Assembly (NCBI RefSeq): GCF_901709675.1
Contig: NC_051092.1
Span: forward strand, 8,822,491-8,886,490
Source: Syngnathus acus
Taxonomy: Eukaryota > Chordata > Actinopteri > Syngnathiformes > Syngnathidae
DNA length: 64,000 bases
Reading direction: 5' to 3'
Made by a program: the position numbers and the translations under genes. The notes beneath the pieces were generated by a model. It did not search any database. It worked only from the letters and a program-made list of their open reading frames with translations, and was not told where the DNA came from. How positions within the stretch are numbered: position 1 is the stretch's first letter; every line of letters starts with the position of its first letter. Positions 1 to 12,625 of this stretch are shown here, piece by piece.

Positions 1-677
1 GATCACTGTTATCGTCTCGTCATGCGAGCCATAAGCCCGCAGTTGCATCATCAGAGTTTCCTTCCTCTAGCATTGCACCGTCTGTGTACCACTCAGTGTG
101 CGTGAGGGGGTGGTGACGGCAAAGAGCCACAGAGGGCACACCCGGCGGGAGAACTCAGAGCTCTCTCTGTGCGAGTCAATGTCACGCTTGTGCACTCACG
201 AACGGATGCCAGGACGTCGGAGTTCCGAGCCAAGGAATCGAGTCAGAGCCAGAGAGTGTTTTCTGGAGGAGCAGTCCAACTTTGGAGAGCCATGAAACAT
301 AGCGACTCACCGAATGTGTTAGAAATGTGACACATTAGGGATTAGCGGGTATTGCTTTGCTGCAGACATTTTATGAAAAAGGAAAATACAAAAAGTTCAA
401 GACTGTTCACTCCTACTAAAGCAAAGGATTCTCCCAGAATATAAAGTTGTCCGTTTTTTTTTGTTTTTTTTTAATGGCTCATTTGTCACTCAGAGACGCC
501 AAGTCTACAAAAGCTCTCGCCCATTCTGCTCACACTTACTGACAGTCCACACATCAGTGTACATATCCTCTGATGCTCTGCTGTGCCCAACTTTTCAGGC
601 AGGTAGAAAAGGGATACTACGAATTTGGAGTACAAGTTCGGTGGACACTCGGCCCATGCTTTTCACTCTGAGAATTA
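1..677. other. Non-coding DNA, no gene recognised
   Basis: No reading frame here resembles a known protein and no convincing exon with flanking splice sites was seen. Short T-runs lie around 454-472. The stretch probably belongs to the first intron of the minus-strand b4galnt4-like gene whose first coding exon is at 16,568-16,709. That placement is inference. Confidence 0.4.
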
Positions 678-1006
678 CCGTATTTTCCGCACTATAAAGG
701 CGCACCGGATTATAAGGCGCACCGTCAATGAATGGCCCATTTTAAAACTTTGTCCATATATAAGGCGCACCGGATTATAAGGCCCATTTTAAAACTTTGT
801 CCATATATAAGGCGCACCGGATTATAAGGCCCATTTTAAAACGTTGTCCATATATAAGATATATACATTTGGCCTGCGGGCCGGACTTTGGACACGCCTG
901 CTGTAGTGGCTCAATATTGGTCATATATAAGGCGCACCTGATTATAAGGCGCACTTTTGACCAAATTGGAGGTTTTGAGGTGCGCCTTGTAGTGCGGAAA
1001 ATACGG
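678..1006. mobile_element. MITE-type element with TA target duplication and an internal 47-bp tandem repeat
   Basis: The 329-bp element begins CCGTATTTTCCGCAC and ends with its reverse complement GTGCGGAAAATACGG, flanked on both sides by TA (676-677 and 1007-1008). Terminal inverted similarity runs about 30 bp, into GGCGCACC. Inside, a 47-bp unit starting GGCCCATTTTAAAA recurs at 734, 781 and 828. A GGCCTGCGGGCCGG segment near 870 resembles part of another fish repeat. There is no transposase frame, so the element is non-autonomous. The TA duplication suggests Tc1/mariner-type mobilisation (inference). I recognise this terminal sequence as common in teleost genomes. Confidence 0.8.
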
Positions 1007-1008
1007 TA

Positions 1009-2029
1009 CATGTCTATGTCTGTTTGGACTTAAGTCAATTGGGGGAATGTCAATTTGATTTTAGCCGCTGAGAACAGGGCTGGACTGGCCATCTGGCATA
1101 TAGAACGGACATCTTTGGGGACCGTTGCGTTTTTTTATTCAATTATCTTCCTTCATTTTACCCCAAGAGACTGGCACACAATTCTGAGAGAGCAGCCCCT
1201 TAACAATTTACAATGTAGACAGCAAACTGAACCAGTCAACATCAGTGGTGGAACCATGTGGTCGCCAAGGGTGCTCAGGAATCATGTACATACATAAATG
1301 TGTCCTCACACAAAGTTCGTCAGCCCACGACTTGGCAGCTACGTTGGGCAAAGATCTACCATTTGCAAATAGTTGCTTGACTACACTGTGTCAACCATGT
1401 CAAAGCCAAAAGCCACATAAATTAGCTTTAGCAAGAGGGTGGGGATGCTGCAGTTGATAATATGTTGCCATGTGCCACATGCATATTTGCTACACTTACT
1501 GACAAGTGTAATCGGTAATATCATGTACTATAATGCAAGTCTCCTTGGGGTAATGTGACAAAAGCATGTAACAGCTCTTTAGCATCACACCTGGGAACTT
1601 TTTTAAATGATGAAGGGTTATGCTCATCAACTGGTGGGGGGTAACTGCTGCAAGGCACATTGAAACACATTGATTTTCCATTGTTGATTTGAATTCTATT
1701 ATCATGTTTAATCATGCTGAGTTCTTTGACAAATGACAAGGGGTATGCTTTTTTGTGAATTGTGAGTGTTGAATGCTTGCTTGTCTTAGATGCGATTTTA
1801 GGAAAGGCCCCGCTGCACAATAAATGGTCCATAAAAAGTAAACTTGCATTGGTGGGGAAGAACTTGAGGGGCCTGACCCCAGCCGAATTTTTTCATGTTT
1901 TCATATAAATGTGAATTTGAACTGAAACACCCCCACGGTGTAATTTGATCTATTTATTTATTATTTGATCTATTTGTTATTTATTAATATTATGTTAGTA
2001 TATTGTCTATCTGTTTATCTATCTGTGTG
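1009..2029. other. Non-coding DNA between two repeats
   Basis: Open frames up to about 100 codons exist on the minus strand (1,521-1,832), but they resemble no known protein and lack a splice context, so I do not call them genes. AT-rich sequence from about 1,900 probably belongs to the degraded body of the LINE whose tail follows. Confidence 0.4.
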
Positions 2030-2080
2030 TTTCTGTATCTAACTGCTGGCTCCTGAATTTCCCCCCGGGGATCAATAAAG

Positions 2081-2113
<33 letters not shown>

Positions 2114-2115
2114 AC
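2030..2115 (+). mobile_element. 3' tail of a LINE (L2/CR1-like) ending in (TCTA)n
   Basis: The sequence CCTGAATTTCCCCCCGGGG, then ATCAATAAAGT, then about nine TCTA units is the characteristic 3' end of teleost L2/CR1-type LINEs, whose 3' ends finish in short tandem repeats. No reverse transcriptase frame is left upstream, so this is a 5'-truncated copy. Family assignment is from memory of the tail motif. Confidence 0.7.
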
Positions 2116-3180
2116 ATACATATTTGAATCCTCTAGGTGCATGGCCAAATTATTGATTTTTGGGCAGTTTGCTGGAATTTTTCTGCACACCCCCTGAGAT
2201 ACCCTTGGCCACCACATGGCATCCCTAAAGAAAATAAATCCTAGCTTCGCCAGTCAACATGAACAAATCAGTTGAGACAATGACATAAAAAAAAAGCTGA
2301 TGTTTTTTTCTGTGACATTCCAAACTAATATCCACAAAAGCTTCATTAAGACGTTATTTCATTAGTTAGTGCATGACTCTTATTGCTCTTATATTTATCT
2401 TATTTTAAACATGACTTAACCGCCAGCATTTGTTCACACGGCCTCCTTAGTAATGATAAAACACCTAACTGCATTTCCCTCCCTCCATTTGAATTGTAAT
2501 TGTTCTATGATGATCTTGTCTTTAATCCCTAACAAGTACATTTGTGGAAAGTAACATTAATGAATGTAATTACAGAAAAAGTCTTCACCCCCAGGAGCAT
2601 TTCCATATATAGCCACCAGCACACACTTACAGTCTAATTACATTCCTGCTGCAAATACATCTTGACGTTTGAACTCCCTGAAGGCCCAAAGAGTTAACAC
2701 ATGATTGCGTGCAGCAACGACATGGCCACACTGCCCCGAAGCCCTCCTGACACCCCAATCTCCCAATCAGTGATTCATGGCTATTATAAAAAGAAATTCC
2801 GCCAGGAATCCTGGGAGAGACAGAGGGAGGAGAGTGGAAATATATCTTTTACCAGAAAAAAAAACGCGCAGCACAATGGTGTGGAATTGCCCACTGGCCA
2901 ATTTCGCGTGCTATTATTACTTTGTCAAAACAATCTAGTTTTAGCTTTACTCTAATATTTATACTGCATTTTAACTTACCTTTTTTTTCACTGTTGTAAC
3001 AATCAAATATGATTATGTCGGTTTGTTTTCTTTGCCATTGTTATTTGGTGAGGAAATTTGATTTAGCAATGTCTTAATGTAGTTTGGGGGACAATTGTCT
3101 GGTAGATCAGGTGTACATGAGGATTTCTAGCTCGGTTTTGCAGGTGATCATATTATTGTGGCTCATGCACAGGTCATTTT

Positions 3181-3235
3181 TCATCCATCCATTATCTGAA
3201 CCGCTTATCCTCATGAGGGTTGCCGTGCTGCGATA
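3181..3235 (+). repeat. Fragment of a dispersed fish repeat (CCATCCATT family)
   Basis: CATCCATCCATTATCTGAAC followed by CGCTTATCCTCATGAGGGTTG matches the start of a very common teleost interspersed repeat. Other copies or fragments in this window lie near 7,104, 12,343, 33,418, 35,330, 36,661, 38,819 and 44,425. Confidence 0.7.
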
Positions 3236-3675
3236 CTGGTATTTTAAAAAAATCTCAATATATGCTTAAAGCATATACATAGCTTTATTCATGGGCAGAA
3301 TACAACATGTTTAACAATACACAGAACATTTTCCATTCCAGGGAGATATGTGGTTTATTTTTGGAGCTGACAGAGCTGTTATTTAACATTGTGGTCATTC
3401 GAATCCCAGTGGAGGGGAGCGTCGACTTGATATGAAGGACGTGTTGATGTTGCTGAGGGCAGCAAAGAGTTGTCATGAGCCCACGAAACCAAATTGTCAG
3501 AAATTCTCTGTCAAGTGCAAGTTTCCGTGTGTGCATGAGCATGTGTGTGCGCGTGCACGTGTGATTTGCCAACTTACGTACATGCAGCTACGAGTCAAGC
3601 TGCTGACAGGTGAACGCCACAGTGGACTTTAGGTGGTTTCACTGTCATGTGTATGACTGCTTGAGTGCAAAGAAT

Positions 3676-3701
3676 CACACACACACACACAACACACACA
3701 C
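3676..3701. repeat. (CA)n microsatellite
   Basis: A CA dinucleotide run with a single AA interruption. Confidence 0.9.
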
Positions 3702-4678
3702 GTATACACAAACTCTTGCCCTGACTTCATTTGTACAAACCTTGACTGAAGTTCAGCACATCAATGCTATGCTTTCACACGTTTCTATACCAGTAGCTGA
3801 CATCATTACCAGGAATAGAAAAAGACCACGTTTGTGGTAGAGAAACATTAACACATTCTGGTTGAAAAGCCATCGCTCGCCATTGTGCAATGTCATGTGG
3901 TATTAGACATCAAGCCCCTTTTTAAAACTCATTTCAACTGACAACTAAAGCCTGATAATGCGCCATTTCCTTTTTTTGTCTCTTTCCTCCCAAATGCAAT
4001 TTGGAGGACACATCTGAGTGCTTCCAAGCTCTAAAGCAGCTGAAATGGGAGATATTCACACGAGAAATTATGGGTGCATTACAGGTGCAGATTGACACTT
4101 CTCCGGAAGGAATGGAATAAAGGCAGCAAATAACGATTCCCTTGTAGCCTATGAATGAGCAGAAAGAGCTTGAATGAGAGGGGTGTGCCAGCGAGTGCGG
4201 GTACCAGTGGGGGTACAATCCAGGGGGAGTGGGGCCTGCAGTGAGCACAAGTGCGAAATTCTACATGACCATTGCAAGCATGGCATAGTGTGTAAAAGGT
4301 AGGGAAACAACATAGTGGGGAGAAAAAAGAAAAAAAAAAAAGAGCACGCAAACCACAGGTTGAGAAGCCATCGGAATACAACTGATAAATTCTCCTTTAA
4401 GCTAAATAAAGTCAAGTGAAATAGCCATACTCAGACTTAATGTGTCTCTATGGAAATAATACATTCGTCCGTCCCATTATATTGTCCATGGAAGCAGATT
4501 TCATACAAATGAGTTTCCTTGAACAGCAATCATTGTTTCACAATGACTTCATAGAATTTATTCAAAATGTCTAATCACCCACATTCTTGGAAGATACTCC
4601 AGATAGTCTACCAACAGTATTGTCACATCACTTTGGTGCTTTTACTCACCCTGAATCACACAAAGCGTATCAGCAACA

Positions 4679-4705
4679 TTTGTTTGTTTGTTTGTTTGTT
4701 TGTTT
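4679..4705. repeat. (TTTG)n microsatellite
   Basis: About seven uninterrupted TTTG units. Confidence 0.9.
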
Positions 4706-7103
4706 CCACAAGAAAAAATTTAAAATGTACATAGATTAAATAAATGTGATGGAGAATGTCTAAAAAACCCTCCAGGGGCTTGCGAAGTGGCATTCTCCAG
4801 AAATATGAGTACATTTAAGGTGAAATTTCAATGGATAGAGAAATACGCATCCTAATACATGTCATACAGATGAAAGAAATAAGAGAAATTAATAACAGGG
4901 ATAAGGGATTTATGTGATGCAAAGAGTAAATTGCAAAAAGATGTAGCTCAGCACCATATCTTGGTCTGTTTCCTCATGTTTTGGTTGTTTTTCACCCTTT
5001 TTCATTTATCGTTGTAATAAATCAGCACTGCATCGTCTCAAACATGCTACCAACTACAGCACCTGCATATTATCAGCATTGCCTCCTGTGAAACAAACCA
5101 CTCTATAAACACGGTTTTGATAACCGCTTTCCACTGTTGTTATCTTAAAAGCTCTCTGTTGTTTTCATGTCGATAGAATCAAATGTAATCTCCGGGGCCA
5201 CTCAGTGTGCCCGCATGACTAATTTTTAAAAATGATTTTCTTCCATTCAATTAGCAATACAACAGCTGATTCTGCCTACCAAGGTAAATTTATTTTTTAA
5301 CTGGCTGCCATATTTATTTATTTTTTCTAATCAGAGCTGGTGCTAAAAGCATTAATACCGTTGCTTTCCTTTTGGGACGATCAACACCTCTGCTGAGAAT
5401 GGAGGAAATGAAAGCACCTTTGTAAATAATGATTTCTATGCCCAGTGTGGGTCCCATTACTTCATGCACATATGCTGAATCATGAATCTTCAGGAAATAA
5501 CTTTTATTGAGCCACGGGGGTGATTGAAAACAGGAAAAAGTTTTGTCTAGTGTTTTTTTTTTCTTCTACATGGACTATAAAAGCTAAAGCTTGCCATAGA
5601 GGAAGATATTAATTAGTATACTCCAATAACATCACTAATATTCTTTAAACTGAAAACTATTTGAGAGTGAATTAATGCCTCATTTGATTGTAGCGAGGGT
5701 TTCTATTTCATTTGACCTCAGCCGCTTCAAACTTCAATCACTCAAGCAACCAATCAAGTCCACAAAATCAGCAGACTTCCCAGTGATCAACTCATTTGAA
5801 AGCTGCAGTGTCGTTCACAGCCTGGATCAACCAGACGGTCACTATTAACACTCCTTTTATTGCAATCGGGGAAATTTAAGCAGTAATCATCACTCATAAG
5901 CAGTAACTACAAACAGATGATACAAACTGATGAGCATCTTGAGTACAAATATTCTAAATACTCTGCCTTTGCACAGATATTCATTGAGAACAGTTGTAAA
6001 TCATGGCTGACACGTAGCATACCGTGCGCACCAACTTCTCCTTAGAATACATCCGCTGATATAAACTACCTGGCTCATTGCAATGTACTGTTCACGGGTT
6101 TGTCACAGTGCAAGAACATACCAGAATGATGTCAAAGAACTAGCAGTCAGCGACCAACTATAGTGTGACGTTGTGACCTCATGTCTCCTGTGCCTGAGCC
6201 AAAAAACATGCACTTGAATACACCACAGCAGATGGTTGACTCCCATGTCCAGTGCATTCTATGCCAACATGAGAGGAAATAAATCTGTGCCAAAGGGAAG
6301 TGGACAGTTTGTTCATCAAAAGGAACACTAATATTTTTAAGGCAGTCATTTTGTTTCTCATCAATGTACTTCCTAATTTGTCTGACTTAGTTCCGTCTTT
6401 GAAAGAGTACTGCTCTTTGTCCGTAAATAAAGGTAAAAATAATTACAAATGTAAAATGACAATGAATATAGTAACAGTGAAAAAAATATTCAGGGGAGAT
6501 TCATCAACTTACTAAAAATGTACAAAGCACTGGAATAATCCAAAGAAAGATTTTATTTTTTTAATACTGCCTGCCAGCTTTATGTACTGTATTTGTTTCA
6601 TCATGACCCTCCTTTTTCTGTTGGTTGCTAACAGCAGCGTGAGTGGACAACCTCTCAAAAATGTGGTTTTCTACCAAATGTGTCTGTGCTGCTGCGAGAA
6701 CCATTAAATATCTAAGTGGAGTTGTAGAAGATATAAAAGAATCTGATCTTGACATTCAGTGTGCGCTTTAGAAGCAAAACCTACTATATGCGCTGTTGTA
6801 CAAGCTCACACACAAACATGCGAGTCACATTCAGCTCGTCTTCTGTCCTCTGACGAAGTGGATGGAGAAATGCTGTAACGTGGCAGTTCAAGAGAGAAAA
6901 TTCAACAGAAGAATAGGCATGATTCACGTTTGGGTTGCCTTCCTGTGAGACCTGGCAACTCCTATCCAGATCTAATCCACAAGTAAGTATTGTAGTCATA
7001 AAACAATACAGATGACAGAGCAACATTTTTAATCAGAAATTCAAATTCAACAGGGTTTTGCTTTGGCACATCAGATGAAAACGTTCAAGGACAGGAGAAT
7101 AGT

Positions 7104-7165
7104 TTATCCTCACAAGAGTCGCGTGCGAGCTGGAGCCGATCCCAGCTGACTTTGGGCGGTATGTG
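7104..7165 (+). repeat. Fragment of the CCATCCATT-family fish repeat
   Basis: TTTATCCTCACAAGAGTCGC, then GAGCTGGAGCCGATCCCAGC and TGACTTTGGGCGG, corresponds to the first part of the dispersed repeat, without its initial CCATCCATT motif. Confidence 0.65.
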
Positions 7166-9509
7166 ATGATTTAAATATGTGAACACCGTTGAAACAATAT
7201 TGTCTGTCTTAGAATATTAAATGAAGCACACAGCAGGTAGATGTAAAATGATCTCATTTTGATTCAACCCGGACAACAGAATCTATGACAGCAAATAAAA
7301 AACATAAAAGGGAATGTAAATGTTTTTAAAAAGGGAAAACGCCAGGATTTGGAATGGGACAGCCATGTTACGGTCTATGGAATTCCTCACATCAATGTGC
7401 TGACTTTTTTGTACGAGGAATGGTCAATGAAAACTCTGCAAAGCTGATTCCAAAATGCAGCTTTGCCTCAAACAGACACGACGTTTTCTCTATTAACCAC
7501 TAGCAAAGAAAGTTCATTGAGAGCAATGGGAAGCACATAGACTTGGACTTTTTGGTGATTGATTGAATTCTACCAAGCTATGAATTGCTTACAGAAGAGC
7601 AACACCAGAGCTGATACCGCCCGAAGCTGCACACAGACCCCATGAAAGAAAATCCCCCCCCCGTAAAGGTAAGGAGTAAAGCTAAAGTACGGGGAAGCTG
7701 ACAAATCCTGACAGGACCAGGATCATGCCCGTCCGCAGTCAATACGATTACCACAATTCTGCCTCACTGACATTTCTCACCTCCTCTCTCACTCTGGCGT
7801 TCTTTCTCAGCGCCTACACTTTCTGCATGGTAATGAACACCCAACTCCTCTGGATCCATCAGCAGGGTCAGTTTAAATTGTGTAAGCTTTAGGAGTATTG
7901 TCAAATTGGTTTTACAGTAGTTTTTCCTTGATCATATTGTTTTTTTTTATTGTTTTTATTACTGTTTTGATCTTATTATTGTTTTTATTCTTCGTATTAC
8001 AGTAGGGCGTTTAGTATCTATAGCTACCTAAATTATTTATGATAATTATGTAAAAACGTGCAATAATTAATCTGGTCTGAAGTTTTAGCAAACAAGCATA
8101 TGTATTGTGTTCCACTGCTATAAGCCAGGGAATACAAATGGATTTATACAACTGTTACTGTAAATATGAATCTGCCAACAAAACACAGGTTCGTGCTTTA
8201 TCATTGTCAAATATCTGCTGTAATGCTACATTGACTCTTGACATAATGCAATCTCTTTGGACAGTTTTGACAGTTCAATGTCATTAAACCTGGTTGTGGT
8301 GAACAATGCTGTGGTACATTCCAGTTGTTATGAATCAGATGCTATGTGTTTGGAGGGTGAAGGATTTCTAGTAATCACAAAGGTTTGTACAAACTGTCAA
8401 AAAATGAACTGTACATTTTTTTCCATTTCGCTTTAGGTGTTTCATTTACATCATTGCACTAAAATGACCTTGCCTTGTCATTGAGCCAGTACACCAAACC
8501 CTGCGCTAGCAAGCCCTCGATCTGTGGAAATTAGAATAACACTTAAAGTAAAATCATCATCAAAAATCTGGAAATGTTTCCCCTTTACAATCCGGAATCA
8601 ATCACAAGCTGATATTTTAAAGGGGGTGCACTGTATGCTGCATTCCTGTTATCATCTTTGATGTTACTGTTGGCTGCTTCAATAAAATAAACTGCCTCTT
8701 ATATAACACCACACAGTGATGAGGCCCATTTGCCAGTACAAAATTATTATTTAGCAGTACATGAATTACAGCTCATGTAATTTAAAAAATGTTTTTCATT
8801 CCAACCAAGACTAATTGACCCCTACCATGCAACATCACAAGCTAGTTGTTTACCTCAGGAAAAGGGCAAAAACAATTCTTTTGCATGACAAGACTTCTTG
8901 AGGGTACTGCTTACATCAGTTCCTTTTCAGAATATGGCTCCGCATGTACACATGTACCACCAAGAGTTAATTACGAGCCACAGCTACCGGTATATCCTCT
9001 CTTGACGCATCGTTTTCAGTTCTGTGACGGTCATCAAATCGTCAGCGCTGTTCTACTCCCTGGGTGCAGGGCGCCTGCCAGCAGGCACGCAGTGCCAACG
9101 TTCAGCTGCTTCCTCTACCGCTCACCCAAACACTGAGGCCAAAGTGCCGAAGGACAGAAAAGGGTAGCGAAGCACACAAAATAAGAAATAAAACTCCCAA
9201 AAGGTAGAACTGCTTTCTTGTGAATGGTTTATTAGCCAGGCTTGGACGAAATACATTTCCACAGTTTAACACGCGTCATAGTCATAGTTTCCCTCGGAGG
9301 GTCATTATGGCTGTCAACGTCTTCTATATACACATAGGATACACAACAAACTGATGAATAACTGGTTTTGAAATAAGAGACTAGTAAAAATTGTTCAGAT
9401 ATTTTAAAAAGACAAATAGCAATACAAATTTCTAGCAACGTCTATTTTTTAAAAGTGAAGACAATTTGTCATTTTAGTAATGACACAAAGTTGATGCAAA
9501 ATTTGTCTT

Positions 9510-9577
9510 CGCGGGCCACATAAAATGATGTGGCGGGCCATATCTGGCCCCCGGGCCTTGAGTTTGACACCTATGGT
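9510..9577 (+). mobile_element. End fragment of an hAT-like fish repeat
   Basis: GCGGGCCACATAAAATGATG, GGCCCCCGGGCC and TTGAGTTTGACACCTATGG form the terminal portion of a common teleost repeat whose end reads GAGTTTGACACC. The same terminal motif occurs in the element at 45,705-45,912. No partner end was found nearby, so it is truncated. Confidence 0.6.
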
Positions 9578-12342
9578 TTAACACATGCTGTGCTAGTTCA
9601 TACACTTTTCACTTAACCACCCATTCAAATACTGGCCTAATTTATATATTTGTGAAATACAGTAGTGTGACCATAATATGTGCACCAGACCAAGAAAGTA
9701 AACAACAAAGACATGGGAGACCCGGTTTCTTGATCTTGTTGGGCTAAAGATGGAAGGAAATGTCAGTTGTTGGTCCTCTGGATTTCCATTCTTATGGGAT
9801 GAGATCAGTAGTCAGTGATGTGATTCCACAATGCTGGAAGCACAGGATTTTGACAACTCAGTCTCAGTATGCCAACACATTTAGATTACGGAAGAAATCG
9901 GGTCTAAGGCTCCGATTGATTGTTTTATGATTCATGTCATGATTCATATTAGAGGGGAAAATGCTTATGAATAGCACACAATTCCTCTTAATCCCTATAG
10001 CTTGTCTCCACTTGAGCCAGGCAGCTCAGCTATCCAAGCACGGGAAATGAGTTTCCTTCATCCTCACATTAGAATCACCAACAGAGATATTTACTGTGTG
10101 GGTCACATAATTTATTGGTGAGTCTATGACAGGCCTCACTAACTACTACAGCGCTTCAATCCAATCAAACATTGGACAAATTCCCTCATGGCGACTCTTA
10201 TGAAAGTGACCTTTCAACCAAATGAGACCTTTGAGATTCAGCTGCTTCTGATTAAATTACTCTTCCACGGTATAATACATTTTCTATCATCTGTTCCCAC
10301 TATCTGACTCAAAATGATTTGACAGAGGTTCTCGTGGTCCACATCTGTCATTTTTTCAATTTCATGCAACAATGTATTTTTCTGAACGTTCGGTGGGGAG
10401 TGGGGACTCGTCAGCTAAAAGCTCAGTGGAAATTAGCTGGAAACGTGTTAAATAGCTTGGTTGGTTCCTTTAGTTTAATTAATTGTAGGCCACAAGGAAG
10501 ATAAAAAAACATCATAATTTTGTCACTTGAACCATGTAGCCTAACAATTTCCAACCCATGAGAAGCTTACCTAAAATATTAAACGTGACTTTCCAGGAAA
10601 TTACTTTTCACTGAGAACTTCAGTTGTTTTCTTCTGTTCTTCTCTCCAATTTGCCGCTGTTCTTTTTCATCACATGGAAACTAGATTCCATCTCTTCTAA
10701 GAGAGTCACTTTCTTGGAGCACTGGAGGGCTTCCAGTGGTTCTCAACACTCCTAGACAACTACTCTACCCATTCAGCTTTTTATTGGATCAAATAATTCC
10801 TTTCCTAATGAGGAACATGTCTTGGGTTTACTTTCCTCAAAGCAAAGGCCACACTCCACAATAACTGACCTCCTTAACATGCTTGACTATGATGAAAAGG
10901 GCATCTGCTGTGACATTAAAAAAAAACATTTGAACAAAATGTAAGTTTGGAACATTTGTATTTGAATATGTATATGCAACCAGGATAAGACCTTCCAAAG
11001 GAAACCAATTTGTTTTCAACTACCATCATCACTCTCATGACAAACTTTGCAGGTAATTGTGTTTCCTGTGTCATACACCTGGCCATTAAATAAATCAGTT
11101 CAAGTGTAAGACCAAAACGAAAGTGCATGAATAATTCCCATCACTAGGCATTTGAGATATTTACCAACCCTGACAACAAATACGTGTTTGTGGCTCAAGA
11201 GAAAACATTTGTTCTGCTCACCTCTGGTGTTACAGCATCTGCAGTAACTGTCATGGAGGTGAGAATTGTCATTCATATTTCATATCAACAGGCAGAAATG
11301 TTTTGAAAGATAAATGAATCCTCAGTTTGATCTTTAGGTTTAATAAGTCGCTTCTGTGCAGGAGATATGGAATCAGCATATTCAACATGAGTTGCAGTAA
11401 AAGTATTAAGGATTTAATTTAGCATTCAACAAACACAGAGGTAAAGCTGACCAACCATGAGAGCCACAAGAGCTAAAATTAGGAAAGGTGACATCAGAGG
11501 GCATGGTTGCTATGACAGCAAGGCAGCCAGCAGAAATTGCTGTTGCAATGCAACTTCAAGTACATCAATTTAAATTTTTGAACGATGTGTCCTTTTGTGT
11601 GAATGAGGTCTTTGGAAATCAGCTTTATACTGATATGCCAAATACAGCGACATTTTATTATAGATTTCACAATGCTCGATAAAATCCGCTTCAGCTGTGG
11701 CAAAAGAAATAACCTTCCAGTATGTTTCTCCCTGCACAACCAAGCAGACTTCATTTGTGTTAAAGAAGTCACGTTTTACTATATAAGATATTTCACAACA
11801 TAGTGAAGCTGTTTTGCATTTATGCGCGTTAACTTCTATATGTGATGCTTAATCAATGGAAGCCTGTATGAGGCATTCACAACCACCCTCCTCCTCTACT
11901 GCCACCTCCTCCTCCTCCTCCTCAGAAGACCTGTTGATGCTTGAAGACAGGGGGGCTGTTGTGCAGCTGGGTGGTCACATAAATGTGCCACTCATCTAAT
12001 ATGCACTGCTGTGCTGCCTGCCAACACATTCCTCATTTAAATTCTGATTAAATAGAAGGTCGGTGGAGCTAGCGCACATTCAGAAAGCTATGTTGATATA
12101 CTTAAAAGGCTTCTCCAGTCTAAATAGATTGGAGTTTTTTTTTTTTTTTTTATGAAAATAGATGGAAATGCAAAGGGCCCTTTTTGAAAATGCTCAGTAC
12201 TAAAATTTCAACGGATTTTATTCACATGTTAAATACGTAGTAGATATTGTAAGACGGGTAAAAGCTTGTGCTGACTTCTGAATTTTCATTACTATAATTT
12301 AACAAATTATCCTAACCGAGGAAACCAAGGAAAAATTTACAT
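9578..12342. other. Non-coding DNA, probable b4galnt4 intron
   Basis: No recognisable coding exon. A (CTC)n-rich tract sits near 11,890-11,925 and a T-run near 12,136. On the minus strand the tract around 11,890-11,955 could be read as a Ser/Glu-rich exon after a CAG acceptor, but no acceptable donor follows (see rejected items). Confidence 0.4.
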
Positions 12343-12625
12343 CTGTCTATTCATTTCTTAGTGCTTGTCCTCATTGGGGTCAATGTTGTGCTGGAGCCAG
12401 TCCAAAATGACCTTGGTCAAAAGGCAGATTGGTGGTCAGCCAGTTGCAGGGCACATATAGACAAACATTAACACTTAGATTTTTTTTTTTTTAGTCTTCA
12501 ATTAACCTAACAAGGATGTCTTTAGGGTGTGGGAGGGCAATAAAACTCCAAAACACAGTGAGAGATGCAAACTAGAGTGCCAAAGCAGAGATTCAAACCT
12601 TTGATTTCATAGTGCATTATTGGAT
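12343..12625 (+). repeat. Near full-length copy of the CCATCCATT-family fish repeat
   Basis: The copy shows the family's usual order of blocks: a CTTGTCCTCATTGGGGTC start, GTGCTGGAGCCAGTCC, CAGTTGCAGGGCACATA, AATTAACCTAACAAGGATG, GGTGTGGGAGGGCAA, and a degraded GATTCAAACC region near the end. It is diverged from the consensus as I remember it, so it is an old insertion. Confidence 0.65.

Larger units (their letters stand above)
2116..9509. other. AT-rich non-coding DNA, probable b4galnt4 intron
   Basis: No exon was recognised on either strand. The stretch holds short repeats listed separately: two fragments of a dispersed fish repeat (3,181 and 7,104), a CA run and a TTTG run. The sub-regions 2,340-2,700 and 5,190-5,460 are non-repetitive and rich in TAAT-type motifs, and could be conserved regulatory DNA. 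That is only a suggestion. Confidence 0.4.

Noticed and set aside
797-1033. Overlapping 78-codon frames on both strands.
   Set aside because: They are translations of the MITE and its 47-bp internal repeats.
11850-11955. Possible minus-strand b4galnt4 exon: CAACAG acceptor followed by a Ser/Glu-rich frame, in the right phase after exon 1.
   Set aside because: The acidic run comes from a simple (CTC)n tract. The frame soon meets a stop, and the only nearby GT (GGTGGTT) is a poor donor. No clear match to the family beyond composition.
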